Origin: Polyangia bacterium
GTDB lineage: Bacteria; Myxococcota_A; Polyangia; Nannocystales; Nannocystaceae
Assembly (NCBI GenBank): GCA_030430565.1
Contig: JAUIKS010000018.1
Coordinates: 1 to 64,000, forward strand
Reading direction: 5' to 3'
Length of the DNA: 64,000 bases
Both the position numbers and the translations under genes were made by a program. A model generated the notes under the pieces. It saw only the letters and a list, made by a program, of their open reading frames with translations. It did not search any database and was not told the DNA's origin. This document shows positions 46,687-55,842 of this stretch, one piece after another; the stretch's first letter is position 1, and each line of letters opens with the position of its first letter.

Positions 46687-49344
46687 GTGGGTCTTGGGGC
46701 TGACCTCCGACGCGAGCCGGGCGGAGACAATCCAGCGCTTGTCGAGCTCGAGCGCGGGTTGTCGTCGGGTCGGTTTGGCGATGTCGTCGCGGTTCATCGC
46801 ACGCCCGCGCGACCGGGTGTGTTCGCCGATTGGCCGGAGGCGCTCGATCCCCGCGTGGTCGCGGCGGCGCGGCGCCAGGGCATCGAGCGTCCGTACGTGC
46901 ATCAGCGCGACGCCATCGCGGCCGCGTGCGCGGGGCGGGACGTGGTGCTGGCGACCTCGACGGCCTCGGGCAAGTCGCTTTGTTACCAGCTACCGGTGCT
47001 CGCGTCGGTGCTCGCCGAGCCGCAGGCGCGGTGTTTGATGATGTTCCCGACCAAGGCGCTCGCGCGCGATCAAGTTCGTGGGTTGCGCGCGCTCGTCGAC
47101 GGTCAGCTCGGGGTCGGTCTCTACGACGGCGACACGCCGCCCGACGAGCGTCGAGCCGCGCGGACGCGGGCCCACGTGGTGGCGACCAACCCCGACATGC
47201 TGCACCGCGGCGTTTTGCCCCACCACGATCGCTGGGGCGCGCTGCTGGCCAACCTTCGTTATGTCGTCATCGACGAGCTGCACACCTATCGCGGCGTGTT
47301 CGGCAGCCACGTCGCCAACGTCCTGCGCCGGCTGTGGCGCGCATGCGAGTACCACGGCTCGCGGCCGACGATCATCGCGTGCTCGGCGACGATCGCGAAC
47401 CCCGGTCCGTTCGCCGAGCTGCTCTGCAGTCGCCGCGAGTTCGTGGTCGTCGACCAGGACTCCGCGCCCGCAGGGCCGCGGAGCTTTGTGATGCTCAACC
47501 CCAAGGTCGTCGATCCGCTCACGGGTGTGCGGCGCGACTACCTCAAGGTCACGCGCGCGGTCGCGACCGAGCTGCGACGGGCCGACGTTCGCACGCTCGC
47601 GTTCTGCCGCACGCGCAAGGCGGTGGAGCTGTTGACGCGATACCTGCGCGAAGACGAGGCGCGCACCGGGACGGGCCGCGTGGCGACGGGCGATCGCGCG
47701 GCGATGCTCCGAGCCGCGCGCCGAGTCCGGGGATACCGCGGCGGCTACCTGCCCGAGCGGCGTCGCGAGGTCGAGCAGGCGCTGCGCGGCGGCGAGGCGC
47801 GGATCGTGGCGACCACCCACGCGCTCGAGCTGGGCGTCGACATCGGGGGGCTCGACGCGGTGGTGCTGGCCGGGTACCCGGGGACGCGCGCGGCGACGCG
47901 GCAGCGCTCGGGTCGCGCCGGCCGTCGACTCGATCGCTCGCTTACGGTGATGGTCCTGTCGTCGAGCCCGCTCGATCAGTTCGTCGGGAACGCGCCGGGC
48001 TTCTTGTTCGAGCAGCCGCCCGAACACGCGCGCCTCGACCCCGACAACCCGGAGGTCCTGATCCCGCACCTTCGCTGCGCCGCCCACGAGCTGCCGCTGA
48101 CCGGTGACGAGGGCCTCCCGGGGCTCGCGGCCGAGGAGCTGCAGCCGGCGCTCGAGTACCTCGCGGATGCCGGGACGCTGCACCGCGAGGTCGACGCGGT
48201 CGGTCGCGCCCGTTATTTCGCGCTCGGCGCGAGCTTCCCGGCCGACGATGTCGATCTCCGCGGGACGCAGGAGGAGAATTTCGCGGTCCTCGAGTTGGCC
48301 GAGGCCGAGCGCGACGGGCGGATCATCGCCGAGGTCGATTTCGAAGACGCGCCGCTCTACCTCCACCCCGGGGCGATCTACGCGGTCGAGGGGCGAACCT
48401 ACGAGGTCCTGCGACTCGACTGGGAGGCGCGCAAGGCCTTCGTCCGCGCGGTGCGGGCTCGCTACTACACGGAGGCCGTGAGCCGTCGGCGGGTGCGTGT
48501 CGTCGAGCCGCTGGCCGCGCTGGCTCCAGACGCGTCGGCGGACTCGGCGGGCGTCGAGTCGTCCGAGCGCGGGCGGGCAGGGGTCGGTTATGCGCACGTG
48601 GTCCGCACGGTCCCGGGGTTCAAGAAGCTGCGCTTCGGGACGCACGAGAACATCGGCTTCGGTCCGGTGCGTCTGCCCGATCTCGAGCTGCACACGGTCG
48701 CGGCCTACTGGACCGTCGGGCGCGAGCTGATGGGGTTGCTCACCGACCCGGCCGCGCGCGTCTCGGCGGCGCTGGCCGCCGCCCACGCGCTGCACCACGG
48801 CGCCGCGATGTTGTTGATGTGTGACGTGCACGATCTCGGCCGCGCGGTCGCTGCAGATCCTGGCCTCGAGTTCGCAAGCGGGCAGGCTTCGGGCGCGTGG
48901 GCCGAAGTCGTCGACGGGCGCGGCTCGTCGGACGCGGCCCTGGCCCTGCAGGCGAGCGTGGTCCCGTGCCTGTACCTCTACGACACCATGGCCGGCGGCG
49001 CCGGGCTCGCGCGGCAGGCCCACGCCCTGGGTCCCGCGCTCTTCGATCATGTGCTCGAGGTGGTGCGCGGCTGCGCGTGTCTACACGGTTGCCCGACGTG
49101 CACAGGGCCCGAGACGGGCGTCGGCGCGGTGGCGCCAGCGCGCATGGCCGATCCGGGTCGTGGCCCGCGACCGGCACACTCCAGCGTCGCGTTCGCGGGC
49201 GGCCTTCAGGATCATCGTCATGATGCGCGCCGCGATCTTCGCCGCGATCTTCGCCGCGATCTTCAGCGGCGCGATCTTCAGCGGCGCGATCTTCGACGCG
49301 ATGTGATTCATATCCTCGAGAGCCTGCGAGCGAGCGTCGCATGA
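46687..49344 (+). CDS. mrfA: MrfA-like DEAD/DEAH helicase with DUF1998 zinc domain
   Basis: 885 residues from GTG 46687. TTG 46759 is a possible later start, and the frame stays open back to 46498 but with un-coding-like codons. Helicase motifs are ATSTASGKS (I), DELH (II), SAT (III), and QRSGRAGRR (VI). The C-terminal four-cysteine motif CACLHGCPTC fits the DUF1998 zinc site of MrfA/YprA. This helicase unwinds 3'-5' in repair of mitomycin C lesions in Bacillus. An Arg-rich repeat interrupts the C terminus just before the last helix. It overlaps the MrfB-like gene by 4 bases. Confidence 0.88.
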   Translation: MGLGADLRREPGGDNPALVELERGLSSGRFGDVVAVHRTPARPGVFADWPEALDPRVVAAARRQGIERPYVHQRDAIAAACAGRDVVLATSTASGKSLCYQLPVLASVLAEPQARCLMMFPTKALARDQVRGLRALVDGQLGVGLYDGDTPPDERRAARTRAHVVATNPDMLHRGVLPHHDRWGALLANLRYVVIDELHTYRGVFGSHVANVLRRLWRACEYHGSRPTIIACSATIANPGPFAELLCSRREFVVVDQDSAPAGPRSFVMLNPKVVDPLTGVRRDYLKVTRAVATELRRADVRTLAFCRTRKAVELLTRYLREDEARTGTGRVATGDRAAMLRAARRVRGYRGGYLPERRREVEQALRGGEARIVATTHALELGVDIGGLDAVVLAGYPGTRAATRQRSGRAGRRLDRSLTVMVLSSSPLDQFVGNAPGFLFEQPPEHARLDPDNPEVLIPHLRCAAHELPLTGDEGLPGLAAEELQPALEYLADAGTLHREVDAVGRARYFALGASFPADDVDLRGTQEENFAVLELAEAERDGRIIAEVDFEDAPLYLHPGAIYAVEGRTYEVLRLDWEARKAFVRAVRARYYTEAVSRRRVRVVEPLAALAPDASADSAGVESSERGRAGVGYAHVVRTVPGFKKLRFGTHENIGFGPVRLPDLELHTVAAYWTVGRELMGLLTDPAARVSAALAAAHALHHGAAMLLMCDVHDLGRAVAADPGLEFASGQASGAWAEVVDGRGSSDAALALQASVVPCLYLYDTMAGGAGLARQAHALGPALFDHVLEVVRGCACLHGCPTCTGPETGVGAVAPARMADPGRGPRPAHSSVAFAGGLQDHRHDARRDLRRDLRRDLQRRDLQRRDLRRDVIHILESLRASVA
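49229..49306 (+). repeat. Tandem repeat encoding RRDL units in the MrfA tail
   Basis: Three 12-base units CGCCGCGATCTT and two 15-base units containing GCGCGATCTT. In the MrfA frame they encode an Arg-Arg-Asp-Leu series. Normal MrfA proteins end shortly after the four-cysteine motif, so the repeats look like an insertion or slippage expansion. Confidence 0.85.
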
Positions 49345-51170
49345 AGCTCCACGAACGGTTCGCGCTCGCGTCGAGGCGCGCGACACAGCGACCGTCGACT
49401 CCGTGCCGCGAGCCCGCCGCGCCGCGCGATCTCCAAGCGGTCGGCGGAGTGCGCGGGCGCTCGTTCGCCGAGCGCTTCGCGGCCGCGACAGCGCGGACCC
49501 GCGGCGCGGCGCCGGGCGGGTCATCGCGCTCGTTCGCCGCGGCGTCGGACGTTGGGCCAGTACCGACCCCGGTGCAGCCGCGCATGCGCGCGGCCGCTGA
49601 CGCGGCGCCGTTTCGGAGCACGCGCACGCGCTGGTCCCTTCAGCCGTCGAGCGCGCGGCCGGCGATGCGCTCGACCGGAGGAGGTCACGCGCGGCTCGTG
49701 CTGCCGGACCAGGCGACCTGCCACGACGCGCTCGCGGTCGCGTTTGGGGAGCGCGCGCGCGGCGGACGGCGCTTGGTGTTCTTGGACACGGAGACGACGG
49801 GGCTCGGGCGCGACGCGGGATCGCTCGCCTTCTTGGTCGGGTTGGCCTGGTATGAGCGAGCGGACGAGGCGAGCGATGGCCCGCCAGCGCTCTGCGTCGA
49901 GCAGTGGACGCTCACGCGGATGTCTGGGGAGCCGGCGATGCTCGCGTCGATCGTGCGCCGGCTGACTGAGCTGGGTGGGCCCGACGAGCTCTGCCTGGTG
50001 TCCTTTAATGGACGAACCTTCGATGTCCCCTTGCTCGAGCAGCGACTGCGGCGGGCCCGGGTCGACTGCGGCGGGCTCTCGGCGCCCCATGTCGATCTTC
50101 TGTATCCGGCCCGCCGTCTGTGGCGAGACCGCGGGCCCGACTGTCGCTTGGTGACGCTCGAGCGCACGCAGCTCGGCGTGCGTCGTGTCGGCGATATTCC
50201 GGGGCACGCGATCCCGGCGGTGTTCTGGCGCTCGATCGAGCGCCCCGAGTGCGCCCAGACCCAGCAGGCGATGACGCGCGTGCGTGAACACAACGAGGCG
50301 GATCTGGTGGCGATGCCGGCGCTGCTCGCCCAGATCGCGTCGGCGGTCGAGGACCCGAAGGATGCCGAGAGCGCGCTGCGAGCTGCGCGTCTGCTCGAGA
50401 GCGCAGGCGAGCTCGAGCGCGCGGTCGAGGTCTTGGGCCCGTGGATCGAGCCTGGGCCGCCGCCCGACGCTTCGAGATCTGCCCTCGGGTCGACGACGGG
50501 TATGTTTTTGGCGCTCGAGCGGCGCGCACGGGGGCGCTCGCTGTCAGCGCCGACAAAATTGCCGCCGGGGCCGCTGCATCGATTCGCGGTGAAACAACCA
50601 CGGCTGCGCGTGGATCCAAATACCTCGAGCGCGGCGCTTCCGGTTGGCGCGCGGTCGCGGGCAATACGCGCCGCCCGTCGATTGGCGGCGGAGCTACTCC
50701 GGCGGCTCGGGCGTCACGCCGAGGCTGCTCGCCAGTGGGAGCGCTTGTGTACCGAGGAGCCCGGCGATCCGGGCGCGCACGAGGCCCTCGCCAAGGATCT
50801 GGAGCACCGTCGCCGGGATCCCCGCCGCGCGCTCGAGGTCGCGGCCGCGTCGTCGGCCCCGTGTCCGCGTCGGCTCGCCCGCCTAGAGCGCAAGCTGGGG
50901 CGATCGGAGTCGCTGTTTTCGCGGGCTCCGTCCGATGAGCCCGAGCGCGCGGCGGACGTGGTATTTTGGGGGCCACGTGAGCCGACCATCGACGCATCGA
51001 TCGACACGCTTGGGGCACGCGGCACGGGTCGCGCTGTGCCTGAGCGTGACGGGCTGCATGACGCTCTCGCCCCAGCTCGAGCCGACCAACGTCAAGCAGC
51101 TCGAGAAGGTCAAGGATCGGGAGCTGCGCGAGCAGCTGTACACCGACAACTCGATCTACGTCTGGCATGA
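49341..51170 (+). CDS. mrfB: MrfB-like DEDD exonuclease with TPR C terminus
   Basis: 609 residues from ATG 49341 (overlap ATGA). A poorly conserved Arg/Ala-rich N terminus precedes the exonuclease domain: FLDTETTGL (D149, E151), SFNGRTFDVPLL, and EHNEADLVAM complete the D-E-D-D set of DnaQ-like 3'-5' exonucleases. Helical, TPR-like repeats follow, as in Bacillus MrfB/YprB. With the helicase it should process damaged DNA. The last 65 codons overlap the next gene out of frame for 194 bases, so the true C terminus may end near residue 545, or the overlap is real. Confidence 0.85.
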   Translation: MKLHERFALASRRATQRPSTPCREPAAPRDLQAVGGVRGRSFAERFAAATARTRGAAPGGSSRSFAAASDVGPVPTPVQPRMRAAADAAPFRSTRTRWSLQPSSARPAMRSTGGGHARLVLPDQATCHDALAVAFGERARGGRRLVFLDTETTGLGRDAGSLAFLVGLAWYERADEASDGPPALCVEQWTLTRMSGEPAMLASIVRRLTELGGPDELCLVSFNGRTFDVPLLEQRLRRARVDCGGLSAPHVDLLYPARRLWRDRGPDCRLVTLERTQLGVRRVGDIPGHAIPAVFWRSIERPECAQTQQAMTRVREHNEADLVAMPALLAQIASAVEDPKDAESALRAARLLESAGELERAVEVLGPWIEPGPPPDASRSALGSTTGMFLALERRARGRSLSAPTKLPPGPLHRFAVKQPRLRVDPNTSSAALPVGARSRAIRAARRLAAELLRRLGRHAEAARQWERLCTEEPGDPGAHEALAKDLEHRRRDPRRALEVAAASSAPCPRRLARLERKLGRSESLFSRAPSDEPERAADVVFWGPREPTIDASIDTLGARGTGRAVPERDGLHDALAPARADQRQAAREGQGSGAARAAVHRQLDLRLA

Positions 51171-51966
51171 GCCGCAGGGCAAGCGCTACACGAAGGGGAA
51201 CCACCCCGGCGCCGAGAAGCGCAGCTGGCAGTCGCTCGACACGATCCTGCGCTCGGACGCGAACTCGGCCTCGGCGCTGCCCAAGAAGAAGCTGGCGACC
51301 TCGGGCGTGTTGACCGGGATGGCGGTGATGTCGTCGATCCTGTTCATCGCCGGCGGAGCCGCGTCCGCGCGCGAGGGGTTTAATTTTCAAGAGCCGAACG
51401 CGGCCAACGGCGTGCTGCTCGCGGGCGCGCTGATGACCGTCGCGTTCTCGATCGCCGCGGGCGTGACCTACAACAAGGCGCGCAAGGACTACGAGCGCGC
51501 GGTCGAGGTCTACAACGACTCCCTCGGGCTGCGGCTCGGGATCGTCAAGGCTGACGGGAGCTATCGCCCCGCGCGCGACGTCGCGGTTGATGAGGAGGGC
51601 TTCGTCCTCGTCAAAGACAAAGAGGTCGTGAATCACGGGCCGCTCCCGCCCGGCCCGCAACCTCCGCCTGTTGACGCGACCGCGCCGCTCGAGGGTCGAC
51701 CCGCGTCGGTCCAGCCAGCGCCGGCTCAGCCAGCGCCGGTTCAGCCAGCTCCCGCTCAGCCAGCGCCGGTTCAGCCAGCGCCGGCTCAGCCAGCGCCGGC
51801 TCAGCCCGCGCCCGCGCCCCAGCCAGCGCCCGCAGCACCGACGTCGCGGCCGCCCGCGCAGCCCGCTCCCGTTGTCCCCGCGCCGCCCCCGGGCTCGATC
51901 AGCCGCGCGCGCTCGAGTGAGCCTGCGACACCTGGCCGCGCGCTCAGCTTGTTGCCAAAGCGCTAG
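50977..51966 (+). CDS. Lipoprotein with two central hydrophobic helices and Pro-Ala-Gln repeats
   Basis: 329 residues from GTG 50977, with GGGGG upstream; ATG 50935 is in frame but gives a longer N terminus before the signal. The lipobox is SVTGC near residue 27. The middle has two hydrophobic helices (about residues 107-125 and 140-158). The last 110 residues are a Pro-rich PAQPAPVQ-type repeat. No function is known. It overlaps the MrfB-like gene by 194 bases and precedes the cytochrome c gene by 82 bases. Confidence 0.7.
   Translation: MSRPSTHRSTRLGHAARVALCLSVTGCMTLSPQLEPTNVKQLEKVKDRELREQLYTDNSIYVWHEPQGKRYTKGNHPGAEKRSWQSLDTILRSDANSASALPKKKLATSGVLTGMAVMSSILFIAGGAASAREGFNFQEPNAANGVLLAGALMTVAFSIAAGVTYNKARKDYERAVEVYNDSLGLRLGIVKADGSYRPARDVAVDEEGFVLVKDKEVVNHGPLPPGPQPPPVDATAPLEGRPASVQPAPAQPAPVQPAPAQPAPVQPAPAQPAPAQPAPAPQPAPAAPTSRPPAQPAPVVPAPPPGSISRARSSEPATPGRALSLLPKR
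51711..51830 (+). repeat. Repeat encoding PAQPAPVQ units
   Basis: Imperfect 15- and 30-base units of CAGCCAGCGCCGG type encode a Pro-Ala-Gln/Val linker in the lipoprotein at 50977-51966. Confidence 0.8.
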
Positions 51967-52048
51967 TCACTGAAGACGCGCGGAACTCGGACGCAAAGCG
52001 GGCGCGATCTCGCCGGTTCGCGGTTACGCAACGGCGTCGTTTTGGTGC

Positions 52049-52747
52049 ATGCTTCCGGCTACCGTGCCGAACCCACGAGTCACCTGGGCCGACCGATGTC
52101 TCGAGTCCGCGCGCGCGCTCGGCGTTGGCCTCGTCCTGTGCGTCGCGTTTGTCGGGTGCAAGGAGCCGACTGGTCCCGAGCGCGAGATCTCCGGCGAGCG
52201 GCTGTTTTACCAGTACTGCGCGCGGTGCCACGGGATGGACGGCAAGGGCCTGCCCGAGGTCGCGGGCGTGCGCGACCTGACCGACGCGCGCCACATGTCG
52301 ACGCTCAGCGATGACCAGGTCCGGCGCACGATCCAGATGGGCAAGCCGCCGAACATGCCTGGCTTTGGGCGCAGCTTCGCCGAGCCGTCCCTGCGGGTGT
52401 TGACGGCCTACGTCCGCAAGCTGTCCTCGGGGTCACCGGGGACCGCGTCGCCGTCGCCGACGCCGGCCCCCGCGAAGGCGCCCCCGACGAAGGCTCCGCC
52501 GGCGCCGGCGGACGCGAAGGTTCCAAGCACGACTCCCAAGGCGACGGCACCGGAGCCGTCGGCGCCCGACGGGACGACCCCGGACGCGAAGACACCGGAC
52601 GCGAAGACGCCCGCGCCTGCACCGGACACGAAGACGCCCGCGCCTGCACCGGACGCGAAGGCGCCCGCGCCTGCACCGACGCCCGGTGACGCGAAGGGAG
52701 CGGGCGCCGAGCCGGCCCCGGCTCCGCCGAGCGGCGGGGGGTCGTGA
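52049..52747 (+). CDS. Lipid-anchored single-haem cytochrome c
   Basis: 232 residues from ATG 52049. The lipobox FVGC lies near residue 37. The class I cytochrome c fold spans about residues 48-125: CARCH binds haem and the Met in PPNMPGFG is the sixth ligand. The remaining 100 residues are a Pro/Ala/Lys/Thr-rich tail, presumably a tether. It should carry electrons in the periplasm. It overlaps the methyltransferase gene by 4 bases (GTGA), an odd partner, so expression is probably linked although no shared function is obvious. Confidence 0.9.
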   Translation: MLPATVPNPRVTWADRCLESARALGVGLVLCVAFVGCKEPTGPEREISGERLFYQYCARCHGMDGKGLPEVAGVRDLTDARHMSTLSDDQVRRTIQMGKPPNMPGFGRSFAEPSLRVLTAYVRKLSSGSPGTASPSPTPAPAKAPPTKAPPAPADAKVPSTTPKATAPEPSAPDGTTPDAKTPDAKTPAPAPDTKTPAPAPDAKAPAPAPTPGDAKGAGAEPAPAPPSGGGS

Positions 52748-54636
52748 GCGCGCCGCGTCGCGCGAAGTCGAACGATCGCGTCGAGCTCGTGTGGCCAGGC
52801 AAGTACGACGACGAGGGTCGTCGCGCGCCGCTCCCATCCACGGGCGCGCGCCTTCGCGTCGAGGAGCTCCTGCGCGGCGACGCGGTGCGCCTGCCCGGCG
52901 GCGCGCGCGTCGAGCCGCGCGACTCAGGCGACTCAGGCGAGGCCGCGCGGACCGGGAACATGCTCGTCTGCGGCGACAACCTGCAGACCATGGAGGCCTG
53001 GCTCGAGCGCTACGAGGGCGCGGTCGATCTGGTCTACATCGACCCGCCGTTCATGACCGGCAATCAGTTCCCGGTCGTGACGCGGGTCGGCGAGGGCGAG
53101 GAGGACGGGCGCCCCGCCGAGCTGCGCACGCTGGCCTACGACGACGCCTGGAGCGACGGCCTCGCCGGCTTCTTGACCATGCTCGACGCGCGCCTGCGGA
53201 TGATCCGGCGCCTGCTCGCGCCGCGCGGCAGCCTCTATATCCACGTCGATCCCACCGTGGGTCACGCCGTCAAGCTGCTCGCCGACGAGGTGTTCGGGCC
53301 AGGCTGCTTCCAGCGCGAGATCGTGTGGAGGATCGGCTGGCTGTCGGGTTTTAAGACCCGCGCGCGCAACTGGATCCGCAACCACGACCTGATCTTCTTC
53401 TATACGCGCACGCCGGGGGAGTTCACCTTCAACAAGTCCTACGTGCCGTACCCCGAGGGCTACCGCCGGCGCGACGGATCGCCCCCGCGCGGCAAGGGGG
53501 TGCCGCTCGAGGACGTGTGGAACGCGAACTCCTCGGAGTTTGAGCTGCGCGGGCGGGCGTCGCTCGACTCGATCCAGATCAAGAGCTTTTCAACAGAGAA
53601 GACCGGCTGGGCGACGCAGAAGAACGAGAGCCTGCTGCGGCGGATCATCGAGGCGTCGTCGAACCCGGGCGATAGGGTCGCCGACGTGTTCTGCGGCTCC
53701 GGGACCACGCTCAAGGTCGCGCACGCGCTCGGTCGCCGCTTCCTCGGCTGCGATCAGGCCCAGGCGGCGGTCGACATCGCGTGCAAGCGCCTGCTCGACG
53801 GGGACGCGCCGGCTAGCTTCGAGCTCGCCTCGCTGGGCGCGCACGAGTGGCGCGCTCCCGGGCTCGCGGCCGCGCTCGTCGAGGCCGCGGGCGGGTCGCC
53901 GCGGGGGGACGCGCCGCCGGGCGCCGTGGCGATCCACGGGCGCGCCGGCGAGGGCGACTCCATCGCGATCTGGGTCGCGCGGCTCGACTGTCCCGTAGAG
54001 CAGGGCGTGATCGCCGAGCTCGACGCGCTCGCGCGGGCCGCCGGCTGCGCGCAGCTGCGGGTCATCGCGCGCGAGTGGGCGTACTCCGCCGGGAGCGCGC
54101 GCGCGTCCGAGGGCGCCCTCGATCGCGTCGAGCTCCAGGTCACGCGCGCCGCCTTAGCGAGGAACCGAGGCGCCCGCGCGCCCGTGAGGTCCCGATCCTC
54201 CGGTCGGCGCGAGGCGACGCGTCGGGACCTCGGCGTGCGCGAGCGGCCGGTCGCGCGGGTCGAGATCGCGGAGGCCGGCGACGGGCTCGCGCGCGCGCGG
54301 ATCGTCGGCTACGGCTATCCGCACCCCGAGCTGCTCGAGGCGAGCGTGCGCGACTCGGTCGCGCGCTGGAGCGACTGGCTCGACCGCTGGGGGCTCGAGC
54401 GCTCGCCGCGGCCGCTCGCGCTGGCGACGGTCGAGCGACCGCTGACGCCCCGCGAGCTCCGGTTTCGGACCCATAACAAAAGGACGCTCGAGCTCGAGAG
54501 CGATGTCTTCCCGCTGGGCGAGGCGCCGGTCTGGATCCGGATCGAGACCGTCGACGTCATCGGCGCGCGCTGGCGCGGGGTGTTTCGCGCCTGGCGGGAC
54601 GAGGCCGGCGCGCTGCGGGCCCGCGCGGTCGGCTAG
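52744..54636 (+). CDS. Orphan beta-class DNA methyltransferase (N4/N6)
   Basis: 630 residues from GTG 52744. Motif IV is DPPF at residues 100-103, in IDPPFMTGNQF. Motif I is FCGSGTT near 317-323, in VADVFCGSGTTLKVA. The order IV before I is the beta class, as in type III Mod subunits. The DNA-contacting middle includes FFYTRTPGEF. Residues after about 350 form an extra domain that I do not recognise. No restriction endonuclease (res) gene is adjacent, so it may be a solitary methylase. Confidence 0.85.
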   Translation: MSAPRRAKSNDRVELVWPGKYDDEGRRAPLPSTGARLRVEELLRGDAVRLPGGARVEPRDSGDSGEAARTGNMLVCGDNLQTMEAWLERYEGAVDLVYIDPPFMTGNQFPVVTRVGEGEEDGRPAELRTLAYDDAWSDGLAGFLTMLDARLRMIRRLLAPRGSLYIHVDPTVGHAVKLLADEVFGPGCFQREIVWRIGWLSGFKTRARNWIRNHDLIFFYTRTPGEFTFNKSYVPYPEGYRRRDGSPPRGKGVPLEDVWNANSSEFELRGRASLDSIQIKSFSTEKTGWATQKNESLLRRIIEASSNPGDRVADVFCGSGTTLKVAHALGRRFLGCDQAQAAVDIACKRLLDGDAPASFELASLGAHEWRAPGLAAALVEAAGGSPRGDAPPGAVAIHGRAGEGDSIAIWVARLDCPVEQGVIAELDALARAAGCAQLRVIAREWAYSAGSARASEGALDRVELQVTRAALARNRGARAPVRSRSSGRREATRRDLGVRERPVARVEIAEAGDGLARARIVGYGYPHPELLEASVRDSVARWSDWLDRWGLERSPRPLALATVERPLTPRELRFRTHNKRTLELESDVFPLGEAPVWIRIETVDVIGARWRGVFRAWRDEAGALRARAVG

Positions 54637-54683
54637 GCGGCTCTCAGCGCTCCCTCGCGGCGTTCTCAACGGAAGAGATTGAC

Positions 54684-55775
54684 ATGTCCCATCAGGCAGA
54701 TAAATCGCACTCGGCGCTCCCTGACTCCGAGCACGCGCGGCGGGGCACGAACCGCCAGCTCGTGCTCTCCCGCCGCCCCGAGGGCGCGCTCGATCAGCGC
54801 TGCTTCCGGCTGCGCGAGGCCGCGATCGCGCGCCCGTCGGCCGGCGAGGTGCTGACGCGGACGCTGTACCTCTCGATCGACCCGGCGGGCCGGATCTGGA
54901 TCAACGAGCAGCCGAGCTATCGCCCGGCCGTCGCGCTCGGGGCGGTGATGCCGGGCTTCGCCGTCAGCGTCGTGGTCGAGTCCCGTGACCCCCGCTTCGC
55001 GCCCGGAGATCTCGTCCACGGGGACACGGGCTGGCAGGACTTCTCCTGCGGCTCCGGCGAGCGCCTGCACCCGGTCGACCCCGCGCTGCCGGGCCCGCTC
55101 TCGTACCACTGCAGCGTCTACGGCGTGACCGGGCTGACCGCGTACTTCGGCCTGTTTGATGTCGGCGCCCCGCGCCCCGGCGAGACCGTGCTGGTCTCGG
55201 CGGCGGCGGGCGCGGTCGGGTCGATCGCGGGGCAGCTCGCGACGATCTACGGGTGTCGCGCGGTCGGGATCGCGGGCGGCCCCGCGAAGTGTCAGCGGCT
55301 CGTCGACGAGCTCGGCTTCGCCGCCGCGATCGATCGCAAGGCGCTCGAGCCCGCGGACCTGTGGGCTTCGTCGCGGGCGATCGCCGAGCGCTGCCCGGGC
55401 GGGATCAACCTCTACTTCGACAACGTGGGCGGGCCGCTGCTGGACGCGGCGCTGCTCAACATGGCGACGCGCGGTCGCGTTGTCTGCTGCGGCGCGGTCT
55501 CGATGTACGACGGCGTGGCGCCGGGCGCCGGCGTCCGCGCGGTCCCGGGCTTCGTGATCAGCAAGCGGCTGCGCCTCGAGGGCTTTTTGGTCATGGATTT
55601 CTACGATCGCCGCGAGGTCGCGACGACGTGCCTCGGGCGGGCGGTCGCGAGCGGAGAGCTGAAGGTCCTCGAGGACATCATCGACGGGCTGGAGCAGGCG
55701 CCGCGCGCCCTGGTCGAGCAGCTCTCGGGGGCCAACATCGGCAAGCGGATGATCCGCGTCGACCCGGCGCTTTGA
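54684..55775 (+). CDS. PTGR/LTB4DH-type NADPH-dependent oxidoreductase
   Basis: 363 residues from ATG 54684, with GGAAGAG upstream. It is a zinc-independent medium-chain dehydrogenase/reductase. The NADPH-binding glycine motif is in SAAAGAVGSIAGQLA, followed by GCRAVGIAGGPAKC. YLSIDPAGRIWI and NLYFDNVGGPLLDAAL are typical of the prostaglandin reductase/curcumin reductase family. It should reduce C=C bonds of enones. It is not obviously part of a larger operon and ends 67 bases before a convergent gene. Confidence 0.92.
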   Translation: MSHQADKSHSALPDSEHARRGTNRQLVLSRRPEGALDQRCFRLREAAIARPSAGEVLTRTLYLSIDPAGRIWINEQPSYRPAVALGAVMPGFAVSVVVESRDPRFAPGDLVHGDTGWQDFSCGSGERLHPVDPALPGPLSYHCSVYGVTGLTAYFGLFDVGAPRPGETVLVSAAAGAVGSIAGQLATIYGCRAVGIAGGPAKCQRLVDELGFAAAIDRKALEPADLWASSRAIAERCPGGINLYFDNVGGPLLDAALLNMATRGRVVCCGAVSMYDGVAPGAGVRAVPGFVISKRLRLEGFLVMDFYDRREVATTCLGRAVASGELKVLEDIIDGLEQAPRALVEQLSGANIGKRMIRVDPAL

Positions 55776-55842
55776 TGCGAACGCGCCGACACTCCGTTCG
55801 AGCGTCGATGTGGCGCGGGTATTGGGTCGCTGCTTCTTAATG

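Noticed and set aside
49229-51830. Repeat tracts considered as CRISPR arrays
   Set aside because: They are short-period, in-frame coding repeats without unique spacers.
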